A stretch of DNA of 64,000 nt from contig NZ_CP101751.1 in NCBI RefSeq assembly GCF_024496085.1, positions 2,232,001 to 2,296,000 on the forward strand, read 5' to 3'. The stretch's first letter is position 1. Every line of letters begins with the position of its first letter. The translations under genes were made by a program, and so were the position numbers. The notes below the pieces were generated by a model. It had not been told where the DNA came from. It was given only the letters and a program-made list of their open reading frames with translations, and made no database searches. Positions 18,166 through 27,197 of the stretch are shown here, in pieces. Source of the DNA: Flavobacterium cerinum. Its GTDB lineage: Bacteria; Bacteroidota; Bacteroidia; Flavobacteriales; Flavobacteriaceae.

Positions 18166-18196
18166 AAAAAAACGACCAATAATTTGGTCGTTTTTT
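18166..18196 (-). terminator. terminator of the BlaI/BlaR1-like operon
   Basis: AACGACCAA pairs with TTGGTCGTT, flanked by A and T runs. It starts immediately beyond the stop codon (18197-18199) of the M56 gene. Confidence 0.8.
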
Positions 18197-20032
18197 TTAG
18201 TCATTATTGCGTAGTGCGCGTTCGCGATCTTTTCGGGCTGCTTCTAAAATTTTGTCTCTTTCTTTTAAAGCTTTATCACGTTCTTTCATGGCTTCTCTGT
18301 GGGCCTTCATGGCGATTTTTTGTTCTTTCATGGCTTCGACCTGAGCTTTCATTGCAATTTCGTGACCTTTCATGGCTTCTTCGTGTGCTTTCATGGCTTC
18401 AACTCGAGCACGGTCAATTTCCGGTTTGGCTTTTTCTATAGCGATACGAGCGTCTTCTAAAGCTTTTCTGGCGATTTCTTTTGTATCGATATTCAAATCT
18501 TCATCACTCCATACTTTATCGCCGTTAACGTACACTACAGATCCCCGGCTAGACGATGAAGATGTGGATGTAGTGGTTACTTTTCCGTTTTTAATGATCA
18601 CTGAAGAAGAACTTTTAGTAGCTGGCGCTGTCGGAGCGGCAGGAGCTGCCGGTGGACTTACCGGGCTTATTGCATTCGGCGGTGATGGTGGGCTTGGCGG
18701 ACTAGGAGGTGAAGGCGGGCTTAATAAATTGCTTAAATAATCACCTAATGATTCATCTTCTGATAAGTCGGCTGCATCATTGATTTGCGTTTTAACAGCT
18801 GTTCTGCCTGATGCATGTCGTTCTTTGGCATCGGAACTAAAACCGATTTTAGTTTTACCGTTGTCATCGGTTTTTTTGACAAAACGAATCGGATTTATCG
18901 GATCATTACTGTCAATTTGTGTAATACCGTTGTTGCCGTCTTTGTCTTTGTATTCGATCTTAATACGGATGATTTCACCTTGTTTGTTGCGTTTTACTTT
19001 GGAATACTTTAAATTAATGTTGTATTCTTTTTTAAGTAATGCTACATTGTTTTTTAGTTGATCATCTGTTGTGTTTTTGTCAACGATTACAGTAACATTG
19101 TCACCCGGTTCGGAAGGTGTGTTGTTGGCTTGTAATGTTGCGGTGGTTTGCTTTTCCTGCGCCAGGACTTTTACCTGGAACTGTAGGATAAAAAAGGCCA
19201 GTAGCGGAAGGATGATTAGGTACTTCCACAGATTCCTTTTTCGGGACTGGTTGGTGTTTAACATAACGATTCGTTTTTTGATTAATGATTGATAAAAATG
19301 ATTGGTGATGGCAATGCATTGGGTTTGCATTGTTACTTTTACTAATGTCTTTTGATAGGCTTTGATGTCGTTTACCACTTTGGTTGCTTCGGCATCGGCA
19401 ATGAATTCCAGATTTTGGGCAATCGCTTTTTTGTAAAGCCAGATTACCGGATTAAACCAGAAAAGGATACAGAAAAACTGTGCAATCATCATGTCTAATG
19501 AATGTTTCTGACGACTGTGGATTTTTTCGTGCTCAATAATATCGGTTAATTCGTTTTCTTGTAACAGCTTGGAATTGTATACGATATAGTTGAAAAATGA
19601 AAAAGGGGATTGTACTTTTTCGGTGTCAATAAAATGAAAATTATTACGGGTTATAGCTTTGGGTTTTTCGAGTATTTTTTTAAGGGAACGATACTCAAAT
19701 AACGCCCGAATACAAAATATTAGAATACCGATGCAGTATAAAGCGACAAACAAATAGTGATAATTGATTTCAAAACCGGAGTTTGTCGTGGTTGCTAAAA
19801 GGTTGTCTTCCGTGCAATATTCATAGGCAACTGAAGCAAGTGGATCGCGTTTTACCCAAACAATTTTTGTAAATGAGATCAGCGGAAGTAAAACAGAAGT
19901 TAACAGTCCTGATAATAAATAACCGCGATTGGCATTAAAAAACGTTTCTTTTCGTAAAAAGAAGTGATACGCCAGAAAAAATACGGTTGTTAATACTGTT
20001 ACTTTTAAAATATAAATACCAAATGCTTCCAT
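18197..20032 (-). CDS. BlaR1-like M56 metallopeptidase sensor with heptad-repeat tail
   Basis: 611 residues. Residues 1-290 are the M56 domain: four hydrophobic helices, the zinc motif HEKIH at 168-172 and the likely third ligand E209 in NLEFIADAEA. The last helix is near 270-290. The C-terminal half lacks a penicillin-binding domain. It has a beta-rich segment, a linker of repeated PPS units (about 435-480), a Ser-rich strand region, and at about 545-605 roughly eight successive seven-residue units of the type VEAMKAH. In BlaR1, signal binding activates the peptidase, which leads to loss of the BlaI repressor. The repressor gene lies 6 bases upstream. The signal here is unknown. Confidence 0.85.
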   Translation of the reverse strand: MEAFGIYILKVTVLTTVFFLAYHFFLRKETFFNANRGYLLSGLLTSVLLPLISFTKIVWVKRDPLASVAYEYCTEDNLLATTTNSGFEINYHYLFVALYCIGILIFCIRALFEYRSLKKILEKPKAITRNNFHFIDTEKVQSPFSFFNYIVYNSKLLQENELTDIIEHEKIHSRQKHSLDMMIAQFFCILFWFNPVIWLYKKAIAQNLEFIADAEATKVVNDIKAYQKTLVKVTMQTQCIAITNHFYQSLIKKRIVMLNTNQSRKRNLWKYLIILPLLAFFILQFQVKVLAQEKQTTATLQANNTPSEPGDNVTVIVDKNTTDDQLKNNVALLKKEYNINLKYSKVKRNKQGEIIRIKIEYKDKDGNNGITQIDSNDPINPIRFVKKTDDNGKTKIGFSSDAKERHASGRTAVKTQINDAADLSEDESLGDYLSNLLSPPSPPSPPSPPSPPNAISPVSPPAAPAAPTAPATKSSSSVIIKNGKVTTTSTSSSSSRGSVVYVNGDKVWSDEDLNIDTKEIARKALEDARIAIEKAKPEIDRARVEAMKAHEEAMKGHEIAMKAQVEAMKEQKIAMKAHREAMKERDKALKERDKILEAARKDRERALRNND

Positions 20033-20038
20033 ATAGGC

Positions 20039-20395
20039 CTATTTTTTTTCGATCATATCTAAAATTTCGCGAAGTTCGTCCGCACTGATTTTCTCTTCTT
20101 TAGCAAAAAAAGAAACCATACTCTTGTAGGAATTGTTGAAATAGTTTTCAATGGCATTATTCATAAAACTCTTCCGGTAATCTTCTTTTTTTACTATCGG
20201 ATAATATTGATGGGTGTTTCCAAATGCCTTATGTGACACATATCCCTTTTCTTCCAGATTTCGGATAATGGTGGATAAGGTGTTGTAATGTGGCTGATCG
20301 TCTTTGATTTCAGCTAATACCTCTTTTACGAACGCTTTTTCAAGTGTCCATAAAATTTGCATTACTTCTTCTTCTTTGTTTGTTAATTTCTGCAT
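20039..20395 (-). CDS. BlaI/MecI/CopY-family transcriptional repressor
   Basis: 118 residues from the ATG at 20393-20395 (MQKLTNKEEEVMQILW); an upstream TTG at 20404 is possible but unlikely. The winged-helix core HYNTLSTIIRNLEEKGYVSHKAFGNTHQYYPIV is typical. The C-terminal helices should dimerise; in this family the linker is cut after signal. It is the first gene of an operon with the BlaR1-like peptidase and probably represses itself through the three dyads at 20455-20510. Confidence 0.92.
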   Translation of the reverse strand: MQKLTNKEEEVMQILWTLEKAFVKEVLAEIKDDQPHYNTLSTIIRNLEEKGYVSHKAFGNTHQYYPIVKKEDYRKSFMNNAIENYFNNSYKSMVSFFAKEEKISADELREILDMIEKK

Positions 20396-20445
20396 GATAA
20401 TCAATTTCTAATAAAACCGGATTTTGATTTCCGATTTGGATAAAA

Positions 20446-20476
20446 CAAATGTATAACTATATTTTTAGTTTTGCAA
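20446..20476 (-). promoter_or_regulatory. promoter of the BlaI/BlaR1-like operon
   Basis: On the minus strand: TTG (20474-20476), 20-bp spacer, TACATTTG (20446-20453). The match is exact. The first operator dyad occupies the spacer and the second covers the TTG box, so repressor binding would block RNA polymerase directly. Confidence 0.75.
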
Positions 20477-20510
20477 CTATAAAAATAGTTAAATAACTAA
20501 AAAATCAGTT
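20455..20510. promoter_or_regulatory. three tandem operator dyads, 20-bp period
   Basis: AACTA-N6-TAGTT occurs at 20455-20470 and 20475-20490, and again at 20495-20510 with one mismatch (CAGTT). The three dyads start exactly 20 bp apart, about two helical turns, so repressor dimers would sit on the same DNA face. They overlap the promoter of a BlaI-type repressor gene. BlaI/MecI operators in other bacteria are similar short dyads (ACTACA/TGTAGT-like). Confidence 0.75.
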
Positions 20511-20541
20511 TTTTAAATGTAATGTATTGTTTTATAGTGTT

Positions 20542-21756
20542 TTAGTTGTTTTCTGATTTTACAATTTTTAAAAGCCAGATACCGACTAACGCTGCTATTG
20601 CGGCAAAAGTTCCCATAAAAATCCAGTTGGTGGTGTAGTTGTAACGGGATATTATTTCCATTCCGGTTTTGGAACTCATAATATGTGCCATACTAAAACT
20701 CATCGTGTATAAAGCCATATAACGACCTTCGTGTCCTTTTGGGGCGCGACTCATTGCGAAGGAATTGGAAAATGGAAAAGCAAACATTTCGCCAAATGTG
20801 ATCAAAACTAAATTGATCACCAGTATACCAACCCAACCTTTTAATAGTAAGGCGTAAAAACCAAAAGCGATAAAAAGCGACCCGAAAAATATGATCTTAA
20901 TTTTTTCTACTTTTTTGCGCTCAAAATAACCGACAAGCGGCATTTCAAAAAGAAAAATAAGCAGACCGTTAATCGACATCAGTAAGCCGGTTTGGAATTC
21001 AGTTAGCCCGTATTGTTCGTTATGATATAACGGTAGCGTACTGAAAAACTGAAAGAATACCATAGCTGAAGCAAAGCTGATAAATAGAAATAGCCAAAAT
21101 GGTTTATCACTGAATACCGATTTTACAACCTGATTTTCATCGGCATGATGAATGACTTTCTCTCTTTTTTTCTCTTTTACCAATAAACGGAATAATAAAA
21201 TGGCGGTGATACAGGAAATACCGTCAATCCAGAAAAGACCTTTGTATCCGATCCCCATAATAATAAGACCACCTAAAGCCGGTCCGGCGGCAAATCCCAG
21301 ATTAACGGCTAGACGAACAAGGGTTAAGGCCCGGGTACGGTTTTCCGGTCGGGCGTATGTATTTAATGAAACAAACATGGCCGGTCGAAACATATCAGCA
21401 ATGATCATTATAGCAAACATAGCCAGACAGAGTCCTTTAAAGCTGGTTACAAATTGTAAGCTTATAAATAAGAGTCCGCTTGTAAATAAACTGAAAATCA
21501 TAATCCGGTAAAATCCGATTTTGTCGGATAATTTTCCGCCCAACCACGAACCGATCATCGATCCGCAACCAAAGCTCACCATAACCCAACCGACCTGATG
21601 ATAATCGAAATGAAGATCTTCTTTCAGGTATTTGGAAAGAAACGGAAGGACCATCGTTCCGGCTCGGTTAATAAAGGTAATTAGAGTCAGAATCCATATC
21701 TCGCGTGAAAATCCTCTGAAATTATTGATATAACCGGAGAAAACTTTTTGTAACAT
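20542..21756 (-). CDS. MFS transporter (drug/metabolite efflux type)
   Basis: 404 residues from the ATG at 21754-21756 (MLQKVFSGYINNF), preferred over an upstream TTG at 21777. About 12 membrane helices, with the loop 2-3 motif GSWLGGKLSDKIGFYR expected of the major facilitator superfamily and its weaker counterpart GYFERKKVEKIK in the second half. The substrate cannot be read from sequence. Confidence 0.85.
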   Translation of the reverse strand: MLQKVFSGYINNFRGFSREIWILTLITFINRAGTMVLPFLSKYLKEDLHFDYHQVGWVMVSFGCGSMIGSWLGGKLSDKIGFYRIMIFSLFTSGLLFISLQFVTSFKGLCLAMFAIMIIADMFRPAMFVSLNTYARPENRTRALTLVRLAVNLGFAAGPALGGLIIMGIGYKGLFWIDGISCITAILLFRLLVKEKKREKVIHHADENQVVKSVFSDKPFWLFLFISFASAMVFFQFFSTLPLYHNEQYGLTEFQTGLLMSINGLLIFLFEMPLVGYFERKKVEKIKIIFFGSLFIAFGFYALLLKGWVGILVINLVLITFGEMFAFPFSNSFAMSRAPKGHEGRYMALYTMSFSMAHIMSSKTGMEIISRYNYTTNWIFMGTFAAIAALVGIWLLKIVKSENN

Positions 21757-21910
21757 ATAAGGGGAGCTAAAGGTCAAATTTACAAACTATTTCGGTGCAT
21801 AAAGGGTTACAGTTGTAATTTAATAATGAAATAATAAGGGCGGTTTCGGACTTCGGATTTTTGATTATTTTTGCAGCATCTGTTTCTTAAGCAATCAGAT
21901 ACTTAATAGC

Positions 21911-22510
21911 ATGAAAAAAATAGTATTTATAATATTGGGAATTGTACTGCCAATGACGGCTTTTTCACAATGTGATCCGGCATCGGTATCGGAATTCCAA
22001 AAAAAGATGAATGCTGAGTTTGCCGACCCGGAACATTCACCGTTAAAAGAGAAGGATATAAAAGTGTTTCAATCGCTGGATTTCTTTCCGGTTGATATGA
22101 AATATTGTGTAACGGCCCGATTGGTAAAAACAACAAAAGAAAAGCCGTTTGCAATGCCTACGACCGGAAAAAGAACACCGTTATATGTAAAATACGGTGA
22201 GTTGTTTTTTACACTTGACGGAAAAGAGTTTAAACTGGCTATATATCGCAATCTGGAATTAGCAAAAAGGGACGAGTTTAAAAAGCATTTGTTTTTACCG
22301 TTTACCGATTTGACGAGTGGCGTGGAAAGCTACGGAGGCGGTCGTTATATTGATTTGGAAATCCCGGAGGGCGATACGATGACAATCGATTTTAATAAAG
22401 CCTATAATCCGTATTGCGCGTATAATGAAGGATATTCTTGCCCGATTCCGCCACAGGAAAACGATTTGAAAACCGAAATCAAAGCAGGCGTTAAAGCTTT
22501 TCATAAATAA
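21911..22510 (+). CDS. DUF1684 family secreted protein
   Basis: 199 residues with a cleavable signal (MKKIVFIILGIVLPMTAFSQ). The C-terminal half has the hallmark YGGGRYIDLEIPEGDTMTIDFNKAYNPYCAYNEGYSCPIPP of DUF1684. The function of the family is unknown. It overlaps the downstream TatD gene by one base, so they are probably translated together. Confidence 0.85.
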   Translation: MKKIVFIILGIVLPMTAFSQCDPASVSEFQKKMNAEFADPEHSPLKEKDIKVFQSLDFFPVDMKYCVTARLVKTTKEKPFAMPTTGKRTPLYVKYGELFFTLDGKEFKLAIYRNLELAKRDEFKKHLFLPFTDLTSGVESYGGGRYIDLEIPEGDTMTIDFNKAYNPYCAYNEGYSCPIPPQENDLKTEIKAGVKAFHK

Positions 22511-23151
22511 TGTTGTATAATCTGCATACACATAAAGCATCCGGAGCATCCGGAGTTTTGGAAATTGTAAATCAATATCCGAATGAATTTGATTCCAATG
22601 CTACATTTTATTCAATCGGGATTCATCCGTGGTATATAAATGACGATCGATTACAAGAGGATTTGGAGACAATCGAAAAACGACTTTTGGATGAAAATTG
22701 TCTGGCATTGGGCGAATGCGGATTGGATAAACGTATTGAAACCGATTTTAACAAACAACTTTCGGTTTTTGAAAAGCAATTGGAGTTAATTCAAAAACAG
22801 CCGAAACCGGTTATTTTACATTGTGTTGCGGCTTATCAGGAGGCAATAGCGGTAAAAAAACAAATGAAGCTGGAAGTTCCGATGATCATTCATGGATTTT
22901 CGAAAAATTATCAGGTCGCGCGATCGCTTCTGGATAATGGATTTTATTTGTCTTTCGGAAAATACCTGTTGCGTAATCCGGAGTTGGAAAGTGTGTTTAA
23001 AGCGGTGCCGGATGACCGGTTTTTTCTGGAAACGGATATGGTAGAAGAGACTATTTTTCAGGTATATGAAAAAGCGGCTTCTATTAAAGGCGGTACTGTT
23101 GAGGCTATAGTGGAACAAAATTTTAAGAATGTATTTAATAACAATAAATAA
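22510..23151 (+). CDS. TatD-family metal-dependent hydrolase
   Basis: 213 residues, shorter than the usual 255-265. Metal-site motifs are visible: N-terminal HTH (HxH), ALGECGLDK, VILHC and a final FFLETD. TatD proteins are metal-dependent phosphodiesterases/DNases. The gene lies between a DUF1684 gene (1-base overlap) and tcdA (7-base gap) in one apparent operon. Confidence 0.88.
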   Translation: MLYNLHTHKASGASGVLEIVNQYPNEFDSNATFYSIGIHPWYINDDRLQEDLETIEKRLLDENCLALGECGLDKRIETDFNKQLSVFEKQLELIQKQPKPVILHCVAAYQEAIAVKKQMKLEVPMIIHGFSKNYQVARSLLDNGFYLSFGKYLLRNPELESVFKAVPDDRFFLETDMVEETIFQVYEKAASIKGGTVEAIVEQNFKNVFNNNK

Positions 23152-23158
23152 AAAATAA

Positions 23159-23878
23159 ATGGCTGAATGGACAGAACGGGCAGAATTGCTGTTTAAGAAA
23201 GAAGGACTTGAAAAATTAAAAAATGCGAATGTACTGGTTGTCGGTATGGGTGGTGTCGGATCATTTGCTGCGGAATTTATTGCCAGAGCGGGAGTAGGAA
23301 AGATGACAATTGTTGACGGTGATGTTGTGGATATTACTAATATTAACCGTCAGTTACCGGCTTTGCATTCTACAGTCGGAAAACCGAAAGTAACGATTGT
23401 TGGCGATCGTTTAATGGATATTAACCCGGAATTAGCGCTTACAAGAATACAGGAATTTTTATCGCCGGAAAGAGCTTTTGAACTGATTACACCGGAATTT
23501 GATTATGTGTTGGATTGTATTGACAGTATTACGCCTAAATTGAATCTGATAGTAGCGGCAAAACGTAAGAAAGTAAAAATCATCAGTAATATGGGAGCCG
23601 GAGGAAAATTTATGGCTAGCAAAATTGTGGTGAAAGATATCAGTAAAACAGATGTATGTCCGTTAGCTAAAACAATCCGTAAGCGCTTGAAGAAAGAAGG
23701 AATTTCTACAGGAGTTAAAGCTGTTTTTTCGACTGAAACACCGGATGAAACAAGTTTAAAAATGACCGATGGATTGAACTTTAAAAAATCATTTTACGGA
23801 ACGAATAGCTGGATGCCGGCTTTATTTGGGTTACATTCTGCTGAGACAGTGGTACGTTATCTTTTAAAAGACAAATAA
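23159..23878 (+). CDS. tcdA: tRNA threonylcarbamoyladenosine dehydratase
   Basis: 239 residues of the ThiF/E1-like fold with nucleotide-binding VLVVGMGGVGSFAAE near residue 25 and the NINRQL block near 60, both typical of TcdA (CsdL). It activates t6A37 of tRNA with ATP to form the cyclic ct6A. A strong terminator follows at 23911. Confidence 0.93.
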   Translation: MAEWTERAELLFKKEGLEKLKNANVLVVGMGGVGSFAAEFIARAGVGKMTIVDGDVVDITNINRQLPALHSTVGKPKVTIVGDRLMDINPELALTRIQEFLSPERAFELITPEFDYVLDCIDSITPKLNLIVAAKRKKVKIISNMGAGGKFMASKIVVKDISKTDVCPLAKTIRKRLKKEGISTGVKAVFSTETPDETSLKMTDGLNFKKSFYGTNSWMPALFGLHSAETVVRYLLKDK

Positions 23879-23910
23879 GAGAAACCTTTTTAAAAAAGAT
23901 AAGAAAATGA

Positions 23911-23940
23911 AAAAAGTCCTTCAATTGAAGGACTTTTTTT
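23911..23940. terminator. bidirectional terminator
   Basis: AAGTCCTTCAATTGAAGGACTT is a perfect inverted repeat with A and T runs on both sides. It separates tcdA (plus) from the convergent SRPBCC gene (minus). Confidence 0.85.
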
Positions 23941-23944
23941 ATAG

Positions 23945-25045
23945 CTATTCTGCTGTTTCTTTTGCTGTTGCCGGTGGAGGTGGTACCGGTTTTGGATTTG
24001 GTGTTACCGTTGGTGCCGGTTTTGGTTTTGCGGTAATCGGGATAAAAATCTCCGTTATCCATTCCGAAGGTTTACGACTTTGTAACGGGCCGACTTTATA
24101 AACTTCAAGGTATTTACCGTTAGGATCTTCCATCCATTTGTTTTTGGTGATCTCGGCATACGTTTTGTCCCATGCTTCTTTGCTATGCGAATAGTCACCG
24201 CTTAAAGTCGTTTTTAATGCTAAATACGGAATTAATTCTCCGGTTGCAATGTCGCTTCCCTGAGCGGTAAAAATCTCTTCTTTTACCGGAAGACAAACGG
24301 AAAAATCAACCTGGTTGGCCGCTTTATCATATTTGTTGTAGATAACAAAAGCACTTCCGTTTAGTGAAATGTTGTTGTCCTGTGCAAATTTCTTAAGATT
24401 GGTAAACATCGGTGCCATTAAACCGGTAAGCTCCGGAATTTTACAGGTTGCCGATTGTTTGATATAATACGTTCCGGCTTTTTTAACCAGTCCGTTAATT
24501 TTGATATTGTATTCTTTTAATTCTTTCACCAATACATTGTCGATATTTTCCAGTCCTTTTTGGAACATCGGACCTAACATTCTGTCAGAACCACCGCTTA
24601 GTATTGCGAAAGCTTTCATCATAAAGCCCATTTCTCCTTTCATTCCCCAGGTAACTTTAGTACCGCCTTTAACCGGTGTAAAAGTCCAGTAAACATCAGA
24701 AGGATCACCATGATCAAAATAAATCTTTTGTTCAATAGTATCGTTTCCTATTGTTTTGATGGTTTCCATTTTTCCGTTACCGTCTTTTCCGGTCCACGAA
24801 AATGAAGCACCGGTTCCTTGTGTTCTATCAGTATAACTGTTTCGGATAGTCGGATCGTCTTCTTTCCAAGGTCCCCAATCGTCCCAGTTTTTGTAGTCGT
24901 TAATATAATTGAATAAAGCAGTCGGAGAAGCATTGATGACTTTTGTTCGTTGTACATCAAACTTACCGCTCTGAGTAGCAATGTAAACCGTCAGGGCAAT
25001 AGCCGCTAGAATTAATAAAAGAAATATGTATTTAACTACGCGCAT
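23945..25045 (-). CDS. SRPBCC-domain membrane-anchored protein with GyrI-like domain
   Basis: 366 residues. A single N-terminal membrane helix (VVKYIFLLLILAAIALTVYI) is followed by a polyketide-cyclase/START-like domain (INASPTALFNYINDYKNWDDWGPW, about 35-175). A second half resembles the GyrI/AraC effector-binding fold (about 185-335). The C-terminus is proline-rich (KPVPPPPA). These folds bind hydrophobic small molecules; the ligand is unknown. Confidence 0.78.
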   Translation of the reverse strand: MRVVKYIFLLLILAAIALTVYIATQSGKFDVQRTKVINASPTALFNYINDYKNWDDWGPWKEDDPTIRNSYTDRTQGTGASFSWTGKDGNGKMETIKTIGNDTIEQKIYFDHGDPSDVYWTFTPVKGGTKVTWGMKGEMGFMMKAFAILSGGSDRMLGPMFQKGLENIDNVLVKELKEYNIKINGLVKKAGTYYIKQSATCKIPELTGLMAPMFTNLKKFAQDNNISLNGSAFVIYNKYDKAANQVDFSVCLPVKEEIFTAQGSDIATGELIPYLALKTTLSGDYSHSKEAWDKTYAEITKNKWMEDPNGKYLEVYKVGPLQSRKPSEWITEIFIPITAKPKPAPTVTPNPKPVPPPPATAKETAE

Positions 25046-25088
25046 AGAATTAAAAAAAATTTCATTTAGTTGTCCAAAGTTATAACAA

Positions 25089-25277
25089 TTATTCTTTCAA
25101 AAAGAGTTTAATTATAAATAAAATTCCTATAAAAGCAAAAAAGGCTAATAGTATCCAAAGTGATCCTTTATAGTGTAATTTGTGCAGTGACAGGTCCTTT
25201 CGATACACGTAGATCATTGCGGTTACAAAAACAATAACAAAGAATAAAGCGAAATAAAGTTGACCTGATGTAAACAT
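25089..25277 (-). CDS. 62-residue two-span membrane protein
   Basis: Two hydrophobic helices (LYFALFFVIVFVTAMIYVY and SLWILLAFFAFIGILFIIKL) joined by a basic turn RKDLSLHKLHYKG. It lies upstream of and on the same strand as the SRPBCC gene. Similar small membrane proteins are common in Flavobacteriaceae; function unknown. Confidence 0.7.
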   Translation of the reverse strand: MFTSGQLYFALFFVIVFVTAMIYVYRKDLSLHKLHYKGSLWILLAFFAFIGILFIIKLFLKE

Positions 25278-25348
25278 GAATTTTATTTTTACGCAAAATT
25301 AGCGTTTTGCGGGGAGATTTTCTATTTTAGACGGTAAAATTAAATGGT

Positions 25349-25732
25349 ATGAAAAAACAATTACAGGCGGTTCGGGAGTTTCATGAATCCTTCGGGTTAG
25401 GCGTGAGCGAACTTCCAAAAGCGGATTTGGGCGAACAGGTAAATCTATTGCGTTTTAATCTGATGAAAGAAGAGAATGAAGAATATCTGGAAGCGGTACA
25501 AAATAAAGATCTGGTTGAAATAGCCGATGCATTGGGCGATATGCTTTATATTTTATGCGGAACAATACTGGAGCACGGATTACAACATAAGATCGAAGAA
25601 GTTTTTGATGAAATTCAACGCAGTAATATGAGTAAGTTGGGAGAAGACGGAAAACCGATTTACCGTGAAGACGGGAAGGTGATGAAAGGACCGAACTATT
25701 TTAAACCGAATTTTGAAGCAATATTAAAATAA
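25349..25732 (+). CDS. MazG-like nucleoside triphosphate pyrophosphohydrolase
   Basis: 127 residues, mostly helical, with the all-alpha NTP pyrophosphatase metal motif MKEENEEYLEA..DLVEIADALGDMLYI (EExxE and ExxD). The C-terminal GEDGKPIYREDGKVMKGPNYFKPN is a recurrent tail in this subfamily. It is likely a house-cleaning enzyme that removes non-canonical nucleotides. A terminator follows at once. Confidence 0.85.
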   Translation: MKKQLQAVREFHESFGLGVSELPKADLGEQVNLLRFNLMKEENEEYLEAVQNKDLVEIADALGDMLYILCGTILEHGLQHKIEEVFDEIQRSNMSKLGEDGKPIYREDGKVMKGPNYFKPNFEAILK

Positions 25733-25760
25733 AAAAACCGGGCTAAAACCCGGTTTTTTT
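25733..25760. terminator. bidirectional terminator
   Basis: AACCGGGCTAAAACCCGGTT with A and T runs on both sides, between the convergent MazG-like and ilvE genes. Confidence 0.85.
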
Positions 25761-25777
25761 ATAGGTATAACTTTGGA

Positions 25778-26845
25778 TTAGATTTTTACTGTCCAACCGA
25801 AAGTATCTTCAATTTGTTTGTATTGAATTCCGGTTAATTGTTGTTTGATATAAGTAGCAAACGATTTTTCCGGTTTTGTAAGTTCATAATAAGTGTCTTT
25901 ATAAGAGAAACCTACAATCGGATTAACCACAGCAGCTGTTCCGGCACCGAAAATTTCTTTCAATGTTCCGTTTTTGGCAGCTTCAACTATTTCATCCACT
26001 AAAACAGGACGTACCTGAACATCGATTCCTTCTTTAGTTGCCAATTCGATAATACTTTTACGGGTAACACCATCCAGGATTCGTTCGCTGGTCGGAGCAG
26101 TATATAAGGTATCGTTAATTCTGAAAAACACATTCATCGTTCCGGCTTCTTCCAGTTTGGTATGCGTCGCGTCATCCGTCCAGATGATTTGTTGGAAACC
26201 TTGTTCATTAGCCAGTTTTGTCGGATAGAATTGACCGGAATAATTTCCGGCGGCTTTAGCAGCACCGATTCCTCCGTTTGCAGCACGACTGAAATGCTCG
26301 GCAATAACTACTTTTACTTCTCCTGAATAATACGATTTAGCCGGTGAAAGAATAATCGTAAAACGATATTGTGTAGACGGAGCTGCTACAACGCCGGATC
26401 CGGTTGCAATCATAAAAGGACGAATATATAAAGCATTTCCGTTTCCTTTTTTAACCCAGTCTTTTTCAATCTCAATTAATTTGTGTAATCCGCCAAGAAA
26501 AACATCTTCCGGAACTTCCGGCATAGCAAGACGTACCGCCGATTTGTTAAAACGATCAAAGTTCTGATCCGGACGGAATAACCAAATGTCATCTTGCTCA
26601 TCTTTATAAGCTTTCATTCCTTCGAAAATCGCTTGTCCGTAATGAAAAACTTTAGCCGATGGATCCAATGTAAACGGTTCGTAAGGCATAATTACCGGTT
26701 TTTCCCATTTCCCGTCTTTGTAGTCACAAATAAGCATATGGTCGGTAAAAATGTTTCCGAATGTCAGGTTTTCAAAATCAACACTGTTGATTTTTGATTT
26801 ATCTGCTTTGATAATAGTAATGTCAGTGGTTGTTTTTAATTCCAT
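25778..26845 (-). CDS. ilvE: branched-chain amino acid aminotransferase
   Basis: 355 residues of fold-type IV PLP aminotransferase, the longer BCAT type. Visible motifs are FHYGQAIFEGMKAY, AAKAAGNYSGQFYPTKLANEQGF (region of the PLP lysine), and LEEAGTMNVFFRI..ILDGVTRKSI. It transfers the amino group to or from leucine, isoleucine and valine in the cytoplasm. Confidence 0.95.
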   Translation of the reverse strand: MELKTTTDITIIKADKSKINSVDFENLTFGNIFTDHMLICDYKDGKWEKPVIMPYEPFTLDPSAKVFHYGQAIFEGMKAYKDEQDDIWLFRPDQNFDRFNKSAVRLAMPEVPEDVFLGGLHKLIEIEKDWVKKGNGNALYIRPFMIATGSGVVAAPSTQYRFTIILSPAKSYYSGEVKVVIAEHFSRAANGGIGAAKAAGNYSGQFYPTKLANEQGFQQIIWTDDATHTKLEEAGTMNVFFRINDTLYTAPTSERILDGVTRKSIIELATKEGIDVQVRPVLVDEIVEAAKNGTLKEIFGAGTAAVVNPIVGFSYKDTYYELTKPEKSFATYIKQQLTGIQYKQIEDTFGWTVKI

Positions 26846-27197
26846 TTAATTGTTAATTTTAAAAATAAACTAAATTACTGGTTACCAATAATTAAGCATA
26901 ATTTTTAAATTGATAAAAAACTTGTTGTGTCGTTGCAAATTTAATTAAAAAAAGCACTTTTAATAGTGCCCGATTAAAAATAATGTAATTAAACAAGGAA
27001 TTACTAATTTTTTTTTGAATTGTTAAAATTTAAAACGAAATAATCCGAATTAATCGGAAATAGCGAAAAAATAAATTAGAATTATGCGCATTCAATATAA
27101 ATTTGTTTCTTTGGAAGTCTTAAAATCGGGCGAGTTATAAAGTGTAGCCGTTCTTTTTTAATACATTGATAATCAAAATAACCAATCCAAACGAGAT
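26846..27197. other. intergenic stretch without genes
   Basis: About 350 bases between the divergent ilvE and DUF4920 genes. It holds a small hairpin GCACT-N6-AGTGC (26954-26969) and a -7-like TAAATTTG at 27098-27105 with no TTG partner at the right distance. No ORF is supported. Confidence 0.55.

Noticed and set aside
18372..18740. A long plus-strand frame opposite the BlaR1-like gene
   Set aside because: It mirrors the proline-rich and heptad repeats of the real gene, has no promoter or family match, and its composition (AAGAAGG, GGDGGLGG) is that of an antisense shadow.
26954..26969. Hairpin GCACT/AGTGC between ilvE and the DUF4920 gene as a terminator
   Set aside because: It lies upstream of both divergent genes, has a short stem and no proper T run, so it has no gene to terminate.
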